Shown here piece after piece: positions 36,565 through 46,038 of a stretch of 64,000 nucleotides of DNA. Source of the stretch: Methylomonas sp. UP202 (GTDB taxonomy: Bacteria > Pseudomonadota > Gammaproteobacteria > Methylococcales > Methylomonadaceae). Each line of letters starts with the position of its first letter. Position 1 is the first letter of the stretch. A model generated the notes under the pieces. It searched no databases. It was not told the DNA's origin and saw only the letters and a program-made list of their open reading frames with translations. Made by a program: the position numbers and the translations under genes. The stretch is taken from assembly GCF_029910655.1 (NCBI RefSeq), contig NZ_CP123897.1, forward strand, positions 2,221,547-2,285,546, in the 5' to 3' direction.

Positions 36565-38490
36565 TTGAGCGATATGATTAAAAATTTGGTTTTGTGGGTG
36601 GTTATCGCCGTTGTATTGATGGCCGTATTCAACAATTTCGGCGCGCGCTCGGCGCGTAGCGATTCGAACTTGTCGTATTCGCAGCTGATTGATGCGGTAA
36701 AAGCCGGACAAGTCCAGCAAGTAGTGATAGCCGACAACACGGTTAAGGGACGGATGCAGACCGGCGATAAATTCAAGACTTATATGCCCAACGATCCGCA
36801 TTTGATCGATGATCTGTTGGGCAACGGCGTCGAAATCAATGTGCAGCCCCCCGAAGAACCTTCGATGCTAATGCAGGTGTTCGTGTCTTTTGGACCCATC
36901 CTGCTGTTGATTGCGGTTTGGGTGTTCTTCATGCGTCAAATGCAAGGCGGCGGAGTCGGTGGCCGCGGCGGTGCGATGGGCTTTGGTAAGAGCAAGGCCC
37001 GCATGCTGGATCAAGACCAGAACAAAGTGACCTTCGCCGATGTTGCCGGGTGCGACGAGGCCAAGGAAGAAGTTCAGGAAATGGTCGACTTCTTGAAAGA
37101 TCCCGCCAAATATCAACGTCTCGGCGGTAAAGTACCGCGCGGCGCATTGATGGTCGGACCTCCGGGTACCGGTAAGACCTTGCTGGCTCGTGCGATTGCC
37201 GGCGAAGCCAAAGTGCCGTTCTTCACGATTTCCGGTTCGGATTTCGTTGAGATGTTTGTCGGTGTCGGTGCTTCTCGGGTCAGGGATATGTTCGATCAAG
37301 CCAAGAAACATGCGCCTTGCATCATTTTCATTGATGAGATCGATGCGGTTGGTCGTTCCCGCGGTGCCGGTTTGGGTGGCGGTAACGACGAGCGCGAACA
37401 AACCTTGAACCAGTTGTTGGTCGAAATGGACGGTTTCGAGGGGCACGAGGGTATTATTGTCATCGCGGCCACCAACCGTGCAGACGTCCTCGATAAAGCA
37501 TTGTTGCGTCCCGGTCGTTTCGACCGTCAAGTGGTCGTCGGTTTGCCCGATGTCAAAGGCCGCGAACAGATACTGAACGTGCATTTGAAGAAAGTGCCGG
37601 CCGCCGAAGATGTAAAGATCAAATACATCGCGCAAGGCACGCCAGGGTTTTCCGGGGCTGATTTGGCTAACTTGGTCAACGAAGCGGCTTTGTTCGCGGC
37701 GCGTTTGAACAAGCGTCTGGTCAGCATGATGGACTTGGAAAAAGCCAAGGACAAATTGATCATGGGCGCCGAGCGGCGCTCGATGGTAATGGACGAGAAA
37801 GAAAAGAAAATGACTGCCTACCACGAAGCCGGTCATGCGATTGTCGGCCGCTTGGTTCCGGAGCACGACCCGGTGTACAAAGTCAGTATCATGCCGCGCG
37901 GACGGGCATTGGGCGTGACGATGTTCTTGCCGGAGCGCGACCAATACAGTGCCAGCAAATGCAAGTTGGACAGCATGATCTCCAGTTTATACGGCGGTCG
38001 GATTGCCGAAGAGTTGATTTTCGGTTGGGAACAGGTATCGACCGGTGCGTCCAACGACATCGAGAGAGCGACCGAGTTGGCCCGCAATATGGTCACCAAA
38101 TGGGGCTTGTCGCAGCGCTTGGGGCCGTTAGCCTACAGCGAGGAAGAAGGCGAGATTTTTCTGGGTCGTTCGGTGACTCAACATAAGTCCGTCGCGGAAG
38201 AAACCTCCCATACGATAGACGAGGAAATTCGCTCCATCATCGACCGCAATTACGAGCGTGCAGAGAAGATCTTGAAGGACAATATGGATATCCTGCACGC
38301 GATGGCCGACGCGTTGATGAAATACGAAACGATCGACAAATATCAAATCGACGACTTGATGGAAAGACGGCCGGTACGGGAGCCAAAGGGTTGGGATGAT
38401 ACTCCGTCCTCCAACACCGACGCGCAAACCGGTCCTTGGGATCAAAAAACACCCGATTCTTCGATCGGCGGCGCCGCGGAACAAGGCTAA
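36565..38490 (+). CDS. ftsH: ATP-dependent zinc metalloprotease FtsH
   Basis: An inner-membrane AAA+ protease that degrades membrane proteins and regulators. From the TTG at 36565 (GGAG 8 bases upstream, better spaced than the later ATG at 36574) it has 641 residues: TM1 (about 5-25), a periplasmic segment, TM2 (about 100-120), AAA domain with Walker A GPPGTGKT (198-205), the second region of homology ([18 protein letters not shown]) and the zinc site HEAGH (420-424). A terminator follows. folP, normally between ftsH and glmM, is missing. Confidence 0.96.
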   Translation: MSDMIKNLVLWVVIAVVLMAVFNNFGARSARSDSNLSYSQLIDAVKAGQVQQVVIADNTVKGRMQTGDKFKTYMPNDPHLIDDLLGNGVEINVQPPEEPSMLMQVFVSFGPILLLIAVWVFFMRQMQGGGVGGRGGAMGFGKSKARMLDQDQNKVTFADVAGCDEAKEEVQEMVDFLKDPAKYQRLGGKVPRGALMVGPPGTGKTLLARAIAGEAKVPFFTISGSDFVEMFVGVGASRVRDMFDQAKKHAPCIIFIDEIDAVGRSRGAGLGGGNDEREQTLNQLLVEMDGFEGHEGIIVIAATNRADVLDKALLRPGRFDRQVVVGLPDVKGREQILNVHLKKVPAAEDVKIKYIAQGTPGFSGADLANLVNEAALFAARLNKRLVSMMDLEKAKDKLIMGAERRSMVMDEKEKKMTAYHEAGHAIVGRLVPEHDPVYKVSIMPRGRALGVTMFLPERDQYSASKCKLDSMISSLYGGRIAEELIFGWEQVSTGASNDIERATELARNMVTKWGLSQRLGPLAYSEEEGEIFLGRSVTQHKSVAEETSHTIDEEIRSIIDRNYERAEKILKDNMDILHAMADALMKYETIDKYQIDDLMERRPVREPKGWDDTPSSNTDAQTGPWDQKTPDSSIGGAAEQG

Positions 38491-38509
38491 GTAATTTTCG
38501 GCAAAACCA

Positions 38510-38536
38510 AGAGAGGCTTCGGCCTCTCTTTTTTTT
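38510..38536 (+). terminator. Intrinsic terminator after ftsH
   Basis: An 8-bp stem, AGAGAGGC / GCCTCTCT, with a TTCG tetraloop and eight following Ts, between ftsH and glmM. Confidence 0.93.
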
Positions 38537-38562
38537 GGTCATATCAAGGTAGAACTAGCACT

Positions 38563-39903
38563 ATGGCAAAGAAATATTTCGGAACCGATGGCATCAGGGG
38601 CAAGGTGGGCGAGCCGCCGATTACCGCGGATTTTTTACTCAAGTTAGGTTGGGCCGCCGGTAAGGTGTTTGCCAAGGAGAGCAACGGATTCGTATTGGTA
38701 GGTAAAGATACCCGGATCTCGGGTTATATGTTCGAATCGGCGCTGGAAGCCGGTTTGTCCGCGGCGGGCGTCGATACTCGCTTATTAGGACCCATGCCTA
38801 CGCCGGGAATCGCTTACCTGACTCGAACCTTTCGTGCCAGCGCCGGTATCGTTATTAGCGCCTCGCACAATCCTTACTACGATAACGGTATTAAATTCTT
38901 CTCGGTTGACGGTACCAAGTTGCCGGACGAAGTCGAGCAGCAGATTGAGCAATATCTCGACATGCCGATGACAACCGTGGAGTCGTCTAGATTAGGTAAG
39001 GCCAAGCGGGTCAACGACGCGGCCGGCCGGTATATCGAGTTTTGCAAGGCCTCGGTGCCGGCGCATTTGGACTTCAAGGGCATTCGTATCGTGATCGACT
39101 GCGCGAACGGCGCCACCTATCACATCGCGCCGCATGTTTTCAGCGAGTTGGGTGCGGAAGTCGTAACGATCGCCGCCGAGCCGGACGGCTTGAACATCAA
39201 CGACGAATGCGGCGCCACCAAGCCGGAACTGTTGGCAGCCAAAGTCATGGAGTTTCGCGCCGATGTCGGAATTGCCTTGGACGGCGACGGCGATCGCATC
39301 ATCATGGTCGACCACAAGGGCGAAATCGTCGATGGCGACGAATTAATTTATATCATCGCCCGTTCCCGTCAGGCTGAAGGTAAATTGGTCGGTCCCGTGG
39401 TGGGTACCCTGATGTCCAATCTTGGCATGGAGCACGCGCTAAAATCCGTGGGCGTGCCGCTGCTCCGCGCCAAAGTCGGCGACCGCTACGTGATGGAAAT
39501 GCTGACCGAAAATAAGGGTATGCTGGGGGGAGAAGGTTCCGGCCACATCATTTGTCTGGATAAGACCACGACCGGCGACGGTATCGTCTCGGCGTTGCAA
39601 GTACTGGCGGAAATGCAGAAGTCGGGCCAGAACTTGCATGAACTCAAATCCGGCATGAAAAAGTACCCGCAGGTTTTGATTAACGTCAAAACCGATAAAA
39701 AAGTCAAAATCGATGAAATTGCCAGCCTGAAACAGGCCGTCGAAAACGTGGAAAAGAAGCTCGGGGAAAAAGGCCGGGTATTGCTGCGATCTTCGGGAAC
39801 GGAGCCGCTAATTCGCGTGATGGTCGAAGGCGTGGACGAAGACGACGTCAATAAATATGCCAATCAATTGGCGAGCGACGTCAAGAAAGCCATCCCGGCT
39901 TGA
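38563..39903 (+). CDS. glmM: Phosphoglucosamine mutase
   Basis: GlmM converts glucosamine-6-phosphate to glucosamine-1-phosphate for peptidoglycan and LPS precursors. The 446-residue protein shows [10 protein letters not shown] at the N-terminus, the active-site phosphoserine Ser101 in [12 protein letters not shown], the metal loop [11 protein letters not shown] and the phosphate-binding [12 protein letters not shown] near the C-terminus. It follows the ftsH terminator, so it needs its own promoter. Confidence 0.97.
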   Translation: MAKKYFGTDGIRGKVGEPPITADFLLKLGWAAGKVFAKESNGFVLVGKDTRISGYMFESALEAGLSAAGVDTRLLGPMPTPGIAYLTRTFRASAGIVISASHNPYYDNGIKFFSVDGTKLPDEVEQQIEQYLDMPMTTVESSRLGKAKRVNDAAGRYIEFCKASVPAHLDFKGIRIVIDCANGATYHIAPHVFSELGAEVVTIAAEPDGLNINDECGATKPELLAAKVMEFRADVGIALDGDGDRIIMVDHKGEIVDGDELIYIIARSRQAEGKLVGPVVGTLMSNLGMEHALKSVGVPLLRAKVGDRYVMEMLTENKGMLGGEGSGHIICLDKTTTGDGIVSALQVLAEMQKSGQNLHELKSGMKKYPQVLINVKTDKKVKIDEIASLKQAVENVEKKLGEKGRVLLRSSGTEPLIRVMVEGVDEDDVNKYANQLASDVKKAIPA

Positions 39904-39957
39904 ACAAAAACACGTTAGCCGATATGATATGCGGTCTTATTTAGCTCGGAGGAAGTA

Positions 39958-40704
39958 ATGCGTCGGTCTTTGATTATGGGAAATTGGAAAATGAACGGCA
40001 CTAGGGAAGACGGCCAAAAACTCGCGAAAGCCTTGGCCGACGGTTTGGGCGATGTCGCGCAGGAAGTCGCGGTCTGCGTCCCGTTCGTTTACTTATCCGA
40101 TATCCGCGCAACTTTGGCAGGTTCACCCATCGCTCTGGGTGCCCAAAACGTTGCCGACCAAGCCTCCGGCGCCTACACCGGCGAAGTATCGGCGGCGATG
40201 CTGGCCGAATGCGGCGTTAAGTACGCGCTGGTCGGCCACTCCGAACGGCGTAGTTATTACGGCGACAGCAACGAGTCGGTTGCCAAGCGTTTTTGTCAGG
40301 CGCTGAGCCAAAACGTTCTACCGGTACTCTGCGTTGGCGAAACGCTGGAAGAGCGCGAGCAAGACAGAACCTTCCAAGTCGTCGACGAGCAGCTCGATGC
40401 CGTCATCGCCGCCGCCGGCATCGAAGCATTCGAGCGAGCCGTTATCGCTTATGAGCCGGTTTGGGCCATCGGTACCGGTAAAGTCGCCAGCGACGAGCAA
40501 GCCCAGGAAGTTCACCAATATATTCGGAAACGGATTGCCGATAGAAGCCCGGCCATTGCCGAGAAAGTGCAAATTCTGTACGGCGGCAGTGTTAAGCCGG
40601 ACAACGCGAAAGGCTTATTTGCAATGCCCGACATCGACGGCGGTTTGGTGGGCGGCGCATCGCTGGATGCCAAAGGCTTCCTGCAAATCTGCCATTCGGT
40701 CTAG
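39958..40704 (+). CDS. tpiA: Triosephosphate isomerase
   Basis: A 248-residue TIM-barrel enzyme of glycolysis; in a ribulose-monophosphate-pathway methanotroph it also serves formaldehyde assimilation. Catalytic residues are visible: Lys11 in GNWKMNGT, the electrophilic His in GHSERR, and the base Glu in AYEPVWAIGTG, followed by loop 6 and the YGGSVKP phosphate-binding segment. A GGAGG ribosome-binding site precedes the ATG. It precedes secG by 21 bases. Confidence 0.97.
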   Translation: MRRSLIMGNWKMNGTREDGQKLAKALADGLGDVAQEVAVCVPFVYLSDIRATLAGSPIALGAQNVADQASGAYTGEVSAAMLAECGVKYALVGHSERRSYYGDSNESVAKRFCQALSQNVLPVLCVGETLEEREQDRTFQVVDEQLDAVIAAAGIEAFERAVIAYEPVWAIGTGKVASDEQAQEVHQYIRKRIADRSPAIAEKVQILYGGSVKPDNAKGLFAMPDIDGGLVGGASLDAKGFLQICHSV

Positions 40705-40725
40705 TCCAACCCTTTAAAGGTTTTT

Positions 40726-41130
40726 ATGTTGTACCAAATTATAATAATTATTCATATATTTCTGGGAATAGGCATCGTCGGTTTGGTGCTGATGCAGCAC
40801 GGTAAAGGTGCCGATGCCGGTGCCGCTTTCGGTAGCGGTGCATCGGGCTCTGTCTTTGGTGCTCAAGGCTCCGCATCGTTTTTATCCAGGACCACCGCGA
40901 TATTCGCGACCTTGTTTTTCATTACCAGTTTGGGTTTGGCCGCGTTAAGCGGTTATCAAGGCAAAAAAACCGACGTGATGGACGTAGCGCCTGTCGCAGC
41001 GCCGGTTAAATCGGACGTGCCTCTGTCGCAAGTCGCCCCTGGCTCCGATAGCGCTCCTGTCGTCGATGGCAAATTGCCGGAAGCGCCGGCAATCAAAGAG
41101 GTTGAGAAGCCGGCCGGAGCCGCTCAATAA
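40726..41130 (+). CDS. secG: Sec translocon subunit SecG
   Basis: The small third subunit of the SecYEG channel. Two membrane helices (about 3-22 and 53-73) flank the conserved GLVLMQHGKGADAGAAFGSGASGSVFG segment. The tail (about 85-134) is longer than usual and rich in Ala, Pro and Val. It lies in the widespread tpiA-secG-tRNA-Leu order. Confidence 0.95.
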   Translation: MLYQIIIIIHIFLGIGIVGLVLMQHGKGADAGAAFGSGASGSVFGAQGSASFLSRTTAIFATLFFITSLGLAALSGYQGKKTDVMDVAPVAAPVKSDVPLSQVAPGSDSAPVVDGKLPEAPAIKEVEKPAGAAQ

Positions 41131-41152
41131 AAGGCTTGGCACTTAAAGTTAT

Positions 41153-41237
41153 GCCGACGTGGTGAAATTGGTAGACACGCCATCTTGAGGGGGTGGTGAC
41201 GCAAGTCGTGCCGGTTCAAGTCCGGCCGTCGGTACCA
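41153..41237 (+). tRNA. tRNA-Leu (anticodon GAG)
   Basis: An 85-base type II tRNA with encoded CCA. The acceptor stem GCCGACG pairs with CGTCGGT (ending in TACCA), the anticodon stem CCATC/GGTGG holds loop TTGAGGG with anticodon GAG (41187-41189), and the T arm is GCCGGTTCAAGTCCGGC. The long variable arm is GACGCAAGTC. It follows secG closely and shares its terminator. Confidence 0.96.
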
Positions 41238-41268
41238 TACAAGGGTTTTAAGAAGCCCATAGAAGTAC

Positions 41269-41306
41269 AAAAACCCGCAAGTTTCCTGGCTTGGCGGGTT
41301 TTTTAT
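41269..41306 (+). terminator. Intrinsic terminator after tRNA-Leu
   Basis: AAAACCCGCAAG pairs with CTTGGCGGGTTTT (one bulge) and runs into a T tract, ending the tpiA-secG-tRNA unit. Confidence 0.88.
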
Positions 41307-41671
41307 TGTCCAGTGAAGTGCGGTGAAAACCCATACAGCGAAACGTATAAGGAACATCTGTTAAAGCAACTAGCTTTTTTGTTGCTCAACTCCCCGAGTT
41401 TGGCCGCATATGCTTGTGGTTGAAGACTTCTTGGGGCGAATGTTTTCCGCAGCCCGAGAAACGGCAAAAATTCGATTCCAATTCTACTTTGTCAGATTTG
41501 TTCAAGATCGGCATGCCTGTCGGGAAACGGGCATTCGGTGCCATGATGGGTAGGCTTAAATCCGTCCATGGCGTCCGGATTCGCTCCGCGCTCTAACGGG
41601 TCCTGCGATCCAGGCCGGAATCACGAGGTTTATACAGTCTTCCGACAACGTAGAATTGGCGTCAGACCCTA
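41307..41671. other. Gene-free stretch between tRNA-Leu and the chemoreceptor gene
   Basis: About 365 bases. It contains the second copy of the 51-bp repeat and no integrase or other island marker next to the tRNA. Short plus-strand frames have no recognisable features. Confidence 0.5.
41553..41603 (-). repeat. 51-bp dispersed repeat, copy 2 (inverted)
   Basis: Reverse complement of 12971-13021, about two mismatches, both in the GAGCTAGGAGC / GAGCGCGGAGC part. Confidence 0.75.
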
Positions 41672-43321
41672 TCAGACCACGGTAAAGCCGGACACGATAC
41701 TTTCCAAGTTGCGAGCCAACGCCGCCAATTCCTGAGCCGAGCGCGCGGCGCCGCCGGCGGTTCGACTATTTTCGGCGGCGCTATCGGCGATCAGTTTAAT
41801 CCGGTGAGCCATTTCTCGGGTCGCGGCGGATTGCTCAGCTAGAATCCGAGTCATGTCGCCGATCGCTTCGGCCACTTGTTGGCTGCTATCGCGGATTTCC
41901 GAAATCGAGTCGGCGGCCTGGTTCGCCAAGTCAACGCCGTCGCCGACCCGACTGACGCCGGCTTCGATTTCCTTGGCCGCGCGTTGCGTGTTGACTTGGA
42001 TTTTTCCGACCATATCGGTGATTTCCTGCGTTGAACTGGCCGTGCGTTTCGCCAACTCCCGGACCTCTTCGGCCACCACGGCAAAGCCGCGGCCTTGTTC
42101 GCCGGCGCGAGCGGCCTCGATCGCGGCATTTAGGGCCAGCATGTTGGTCTGATCGGCTATACCGCTAATGATGTTGACGATGCCGTAAATTTGCCGGGAA
42201 AAGTCTTCCAATTCCTGTATGGTCGTGGCAGTGGATTTGACCGCCGCCGCGACGTTCCCCATTTCGCTGGAGGTCTGATGTATGATGCGGCCGCTGGCGA
42301 GCGATAGGTTGCCGGACTCTTCGGCGATTTTGTGCACCTGTTTGGCTTGCTGGCCGATTTGCTCAAAGGACACCGACAGTTGTTCGACCGCGCTGGTCAT
42401 CATTTCCGACGATTCCGCCTCGACTATACTGGCGCGCTCGCTTTGAACCGCGGCGGTCGCCAGCGAGTCGGCGGATAAATTCAAGGTCTTGGTGTTATTG
42501 ACGATGACGCCTATGATCTCCAACAACCGCAAACGCATGCTATCCAACGTTCTGACCAGTTGGGCAATTTCGTCGCCTCCGGTCGTATCGGATGTCTTGG
42601 TTAAATCGCCGGTTTGGATGCGCTCGGCGATCTCCACACATTGCCGCAACGGCGTGGTAATTGAAATGGTCGCTATTCTTCCCAGCAATAATCCTAGGAC
42701 TAACGCAGCGCCTATCAGCGCAATCAATATCAATTTACTTTCCGCGTCGGTGGCTTTGAGGTTTTGCAACGATAGTTTAACGTCGCCTTGAATCGCCGTT
42801 TCCAGCTTGTCGATTTCCTCGATAAAATCATCGAACGCCGCATCGAATTGGGCGTCCAGTTGATGAAACTCGGTCTCTCCCAGGTTTTGGCCCAAGGTCG
42901 CGTACCGGTTTTCCAGTGCCGTACGTAAAGTCCGGAACTTTTCGTTTGAAATACTTAATTGGGCCAGCGTCGCGGGATTATCCACCGGGAAGTATTTGCC
43001 TTCGGCATTTTCGCCGCCCTTGCCGATCACGTTTAGATACCATTCGGCCTGATCCATTTTACTCTTAACGACAGTTATGGATTCATTCGCATCGCCACCC
43101 ATGATTTCTTCGAATTTCAAATGGGCCTCGGTCGCGAGCAATTTGGATTCCATTACCGCATCGACCAAGGGTGCGGCGGATTCGCCGACGTAAATCCCGG
43201 TATTACCTACCTTGTCGACAAAGTAAATGCCGAACAGCCCGGTGGCCAAGGTAATCAGGGTGCTTACCAAAAATGCGCCGGTTAGCCGTGTGCCGATACC
43301 GATATTCTGAAACATATTCAC
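41672..43321 (-). CDS. Methyl-accepting chemotaxis protein
   Basis: A 549-residue chemoreceptor: TM1 (about 10-32), a periplasmic all-helical four-helix-bundle sensor (about 35-190), TM2 (about 192-212), HAMP (about 215-265) and a long cytoplasmic coiled-coil signalling domain. The hairpin tip is visible as [44 protein letters not shown]. It couples to CheW/CheA. The ligand is not evident. It is a single gene without chemotaxis partners nearby. Confidence 0.94.
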   Translation of the reverse strand: MNMFQNIGIGTRLTGAFLVSTLITLATGLFGIYFVDKVGNTGIYVGESAAPLVDAVMESKLLATEAHLKFEEIMGGDANESITVVKSKMDQAEWYLNVIGKGGENAEGKYFPVDNPATLAQLSISNEKFRTLRTALENRYATLGQNLGETEFHQLDAQFDAAFDDFIEEIDKLETAIQGDVKLSLQNLKATDAESKLILIALIGAALVLGLLLGRIATISITTPLRQCVEIAERIQTGDLTKTSDTTGGDEIAQLVRTLDSMRLRLLEIIGVIVNNTKTLNLSADSLATAAVQSERASIVEAESSEMMTSAVEQLSVSFEQIGQQAKQVHKIAEESGNLSLASGRIIHQTSSEMGNVAAAVKSTATTIQELEDFSRQIYGIVNIISGIADQTNMLALNAAIEAARAGEQGRGFAVVAEEVRELAKRTASSTQEITDMVGKIQVNTQRAAKEIEAGVSRVGDGVDLANQAADSISEIRDSSQQVAEAIGDMTRILAEQSAATREMAHRIKLIADSAAENSRTAGGAARSAQELAALARNLESIVSGFTVV

Positions 43322-43998
43322 CTCTAACTAACACGCTTTGCAATTAGTATTGCCGATAAACGGAATTTGCCAATGATAAGGCGGGTGATTTCGATGGATT
43401 TACGCCACCCACTCGGCATCGCCGCTGGAGTTTGGCTGTTAGCTAAAGCCCAGTGGAATGGGCGCTTGAATTAAGGCGAAGTCGGGACAGGCGGTTAATC
43501 CAAAGTGAGTTCGTCACGTTTATCAGCGACTCATTCGCCTTCCGGGAGTCGCACGATAGCGACGGAACCGTTTGCAAGGCGTGCGATGCCAGGAACCGAA
43601 TCCAACATCAAACCGGCTCCGGTCCGGCGGATGTCCGATTCCAAGGGGGCTGTTTTGTCGTTCCCCCGCTTTCTCGGGAAATAGATTGAGTAAGCGGGGT
43701 TGATTCAACCTAAAAAGGGCAGTTGGCGTGTATTGCGGGCCGTTCGTGCTGAGCAACGTCGAAGCATGGACGGCTCGCAATACACTCACCAAACGGGTGA
43801 ATGAAAAATCCCGCGCGCCCTTCGACAAGCTCAGGACGAACGGGATTTTTCATCGCCAAACCGCTCTTTTTAGGTTCAACCGTTACCGGATGGGCATTGT
43901 GATCTCGACATTGTCGAGTGACGCCGGTGGTGCATTCAGACTAGCGTTCTTTGAGTTCCGCGTCTTGGAGCGAGGCGGTTGGGATCGAGGCAAACCGA
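43322..43998. other. Gene-free stretch with nested palindromes
   Basis: About 680 bases between two minus-strand genes. It holds the nested palindromic element at 43706-43881 and no conserved protein. Confidence 0.55.
43706..43881. repeat. Nested palindrome with two inner hairpins
   Basis: Outer arms of about 24 bases share AACCTAAAAAG / CTTTTTAGGTT. Inside, a first long hairpin runs 43728-43785 (GTGTATTGCG / CGCAATACAC) and a second 43801-43853 (ATGAAAAATCCCG / CGGGATTTTTCAT). The cores carry GCCGTTCGTGCTGAGC and CCCTTCGACAAGCTCAGGAC, as at 59357-59490. The stems differ between copies but stay complementary. Confidence 0.75.
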
Positions 43999-44970
43999 TT
44001 AGCCGTGCAACACCACCAGCCATGGGCCTAGCCGGGTAGTGCGAATTTTCAGCAAGGCCTGAATGGCTTCCAGGACTTGTTCGGCGTCCAGCGGAAATAC
44101 GCCGCTGAGCCGGCGTTGCTTCAGGTCGGCGGCGCCGATCACGATTTTCGCGTGGCTGTAGCGGTTTAACTCGGCGACGACCTCCGCCAGCGGCCGGTCA
44201 TCGAAGATCAATTTGCCTCGGGTCCAGGCATTCAGCTCGGCCGATGCGCTTTGCACCGCCGGCGCCAGCGCCGCGCCGGCCTGGTGCGATAGGCGTTGAC
44301 CGGTATCAACCCGAACGCCGGCTCGGTCGGCTCGGTCAGCTAATTCGACCTTGACCGCGTGTTCGCTGACCGAGACATCGACGCCGCCGGCCGAATCGGC
44401 ATACACCGCGAACACCGTGCCCAATGCAGTCACGGCGGTATCGCCGGCCATCACCACGAAGGGGCGCGCGCTGTCCTTGGCGACCTGGAACTCGGCTTGG
44501 CCGTGGCGTAACACGACGCCGCGGCGCGCGGCGGACCACTCCAGCGCGATTGTGGTATCAGTGTTCAGCAACACCCGACTGCCGTCCGACAATGCGATTT
44601 GGCGCTGTTCGCCGACGCCGGTCCGGTAATCGCTCGCCGCCCAATCCGTCGCCGGACTCCAGGCCAACGCCACGCCCAGCAGCACAACCGCTGCTGCAGC
44701 CCAAGCTCCGGGCGTCGTCGTCGGCAAGCGGCGTCCGGATCGGCGCTGCCGGCCGGCTTCGCGGTTGTCGCCTTGCTGAACTGCGGTCGCGGCCACGCCC
44801 CATAAGGCCTCGGCCTCGGCGAAGGCTTGCCGGTGAGCGGCGTCCGCTCGCAACCAGGTTTCGAATGCCGCGCGCGACTGGGCGCTGACATTGCCGGAGC
44901 GCAATAAAACCAGCCAATCGATGGCGTCGTCGACCAGTGTCTGGGTGTCCGGATCGGGAGCGTCTTGCAT
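43999..44970 (-). CDS. FecR-type anti-sigma/sigma-regulator protein
   Basis: From the ATG at 44970 (chosen because the longer frame overlaps the sigma gene with non-conserved residues) it has 323 residues: an N-terminal cytoplasmic DUF4880-like domain (AIDWLVLLRSGNVSAQSRAAFETWLRADAAHRQAFAEAEALW), one membrane helix (about 93-110), then a periplasmic FecR domain (YRTGVGEQRQIALSDGSRVLLNTDT) and a C-terminal STN-like region. It would relay ferric-chelate binding at the receptor to the sigma factor. The sigma gene lies upstream and the receptor gene is divergent, 1 kb away. Confidence 0.9.
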   Translation of the reverse strand: MQDAPDPDTQTLVDDAIDWLVLLRSGNVSAQSRAAFETWLRADAAHRQAFAEAEALWGVAATAVQQGDNREAGRQRRSGRRLPTTTPGAWAAAAVVLLGVALAWSPATDWAASDYRTGVGEQRQIALSDGSRVLLNTDTTIALEWSAARRGVVLRHGQAEFQVAKDSARPFVVMAGDTAVTALGTVFAVYADSAGGVDVSVSEHAVKVELADRADRAGVRVDTGQRLSHQAGAALAPAVQSASAELNAWTRGKLIFDDRPLAEVVAELNRYSHAKIVIGAADLKQRRLSGVFPLDAEQVLEAIQALLKIRTTRLGPWLVVLHG

Positions 44971-45043
44971 GTTGGAAACGGCGAAATGCTGGAGAAATGC
45001 GTGAAAAGGAAATGGCAGGACAGCCACTATAGCGCCGATCGGC

Positions 45044-45574
45044 TTAGCTCGCATCGCGGCGCGCCCGGCAATGTTTCAAGGTTTGGGCGATGCGCTTGGC
45101 GATGATACGGTCGGAAACCCCCAGGCGCTCGCCGATTTCGGCGTAAGTCAGGCCGTCGATGGCACTCAGGTAAAACGCGGTACGGTGGCCGTCCGGCAAC
45201 TCGGCCAAAGCCGATTGCACGGCGGCCAGCTCTTGGGCCGCGATCAGGTGTCTGACGCTGTCCGGTCCGGGACAAGGAAAGGCGTCGATGGTCTCGGTGT
45301 CGCTGTCGTCGTTCGGCGCGTAACGAGCCCGCACATTTTCCTTCCGAATATGGTCGACCACCAGATTGCCGGCGATAAAAAACGCCAGCGCTCGCCGGTC
45401 CTGGCTGGGCGCGCGTTGTTCGCAAAAATGCAGACGGATGAAGGTTTCCTGAGCCAGGTCGTGCGCGGTATCGGGACACTGCAATTTGCGAACGAAAAAC
45501 CGAACCAGGTCGTCCCGGCATTCCTGAAAAAATTGGCTCAGCGGTATCGGTTCGGCGGCGATCGGTGTGGTCAT
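45044..45574 (-). CDS. ECF sigma factor, FecI type
   Basis: A 176-residue ECF sigma factor with sigma-2 (about 15-85, DLVRFFVRKLQCPDTAHDLAQETFIRLH) and sigma-4 (about 110-170, ELPDGHRTAFYLSAIDGLTYAEIGERLGVSDRIIAKRIAQTLKH). It would drive the TonB receptor gene when freed or activated by the FecR-type partner that follows it. Confidence 0.92.
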   Translation of the reverse strand: MTTPIAAEPIPLSQFFQECRDDLVRFFVRKLQCPDTAHDLAQETFIRLHFCEQRAPSQDRRALAFFIAGNLVVDHIRKENVRARYAPNDDSDTETIDAFPCPGPDSVRHLIAAQELAAVQSALAELPDGHRTAFYLSAIDGLTYAEIGERLGVSDRIIAKRIAQTLKHCRARRDAS

Positions 45575-46038
45575 GCGCGCAGGGGGCTGCCAAGGTTGGT
45601 GAATAAGTTGCGATTAAAGCAAATTTCGCACCGCCAGGGAAAGCCCCGAATTTTCGGCGATCGACTGCCGACGCGTTCGCCAAACTATGTGAAATCGAGC
45701 GCTCGTTGCGGGATTTAACCCGATGGCCGAACCGGAAACACGGCTGAAGTCGGCGAGGCCAATAGGCGGGAACGCCCGGCGTCCAGGCTTCGTTATCGCT
45801 GCGTTCGCCACGGATCAGGTCGAAAGTGCGTTCCATTCTCGACCCCGGCATTCCAGCCAGCCCCTAAACCGCGAGAGGATGCCGGCTTCGGTACGATTCG
45901 CGCGATTGCGAAGCCGTCGCGCACTTGCAGGAGATGGGAAAAAAGTTTCCGGGCGGTGTTCATGATTTGGTTTCTGAAACGGCTTAGTTAGGGACGGTGC
46001 CGTGGCGGCACTCCAACTCATCGTTCAGGAGAATTTTT
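45575..46038. other. Control region between fecI-like and receptor genes
   Basis: About 460 bases between divergent genes, presumably with the ECF-dependent receptor promoter near its right end. I could not define its -35/-10. No protein or repeat is evident. Confidence 0.4.

Noticed and set aside
36868-37944. Minus-strand open frame opposite ftsH
   Set aside because: Antisense shadow of the conserved AAA domain; no own features.
41124-41357. Minus-strand open frame across tRNA-Leu
   Set aside because: It is antisense to the tRNA; translated tRNA-Leu antisense is a well-known spurious protein pattern.
41238-41671. Genomic island inserted at tRNA-Leu
   Set aside because: No integrase, no repeat of the tRNA 3' end and a normal chemoreceptor gene follow.
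43352-43359. GCCGATAA as a flagellar sigma-28 -10 for the chemoreceptor gene
   Set aside because: The motif lies on the plus strand, opposite to the gene, and has no properly spaced TAAA element.
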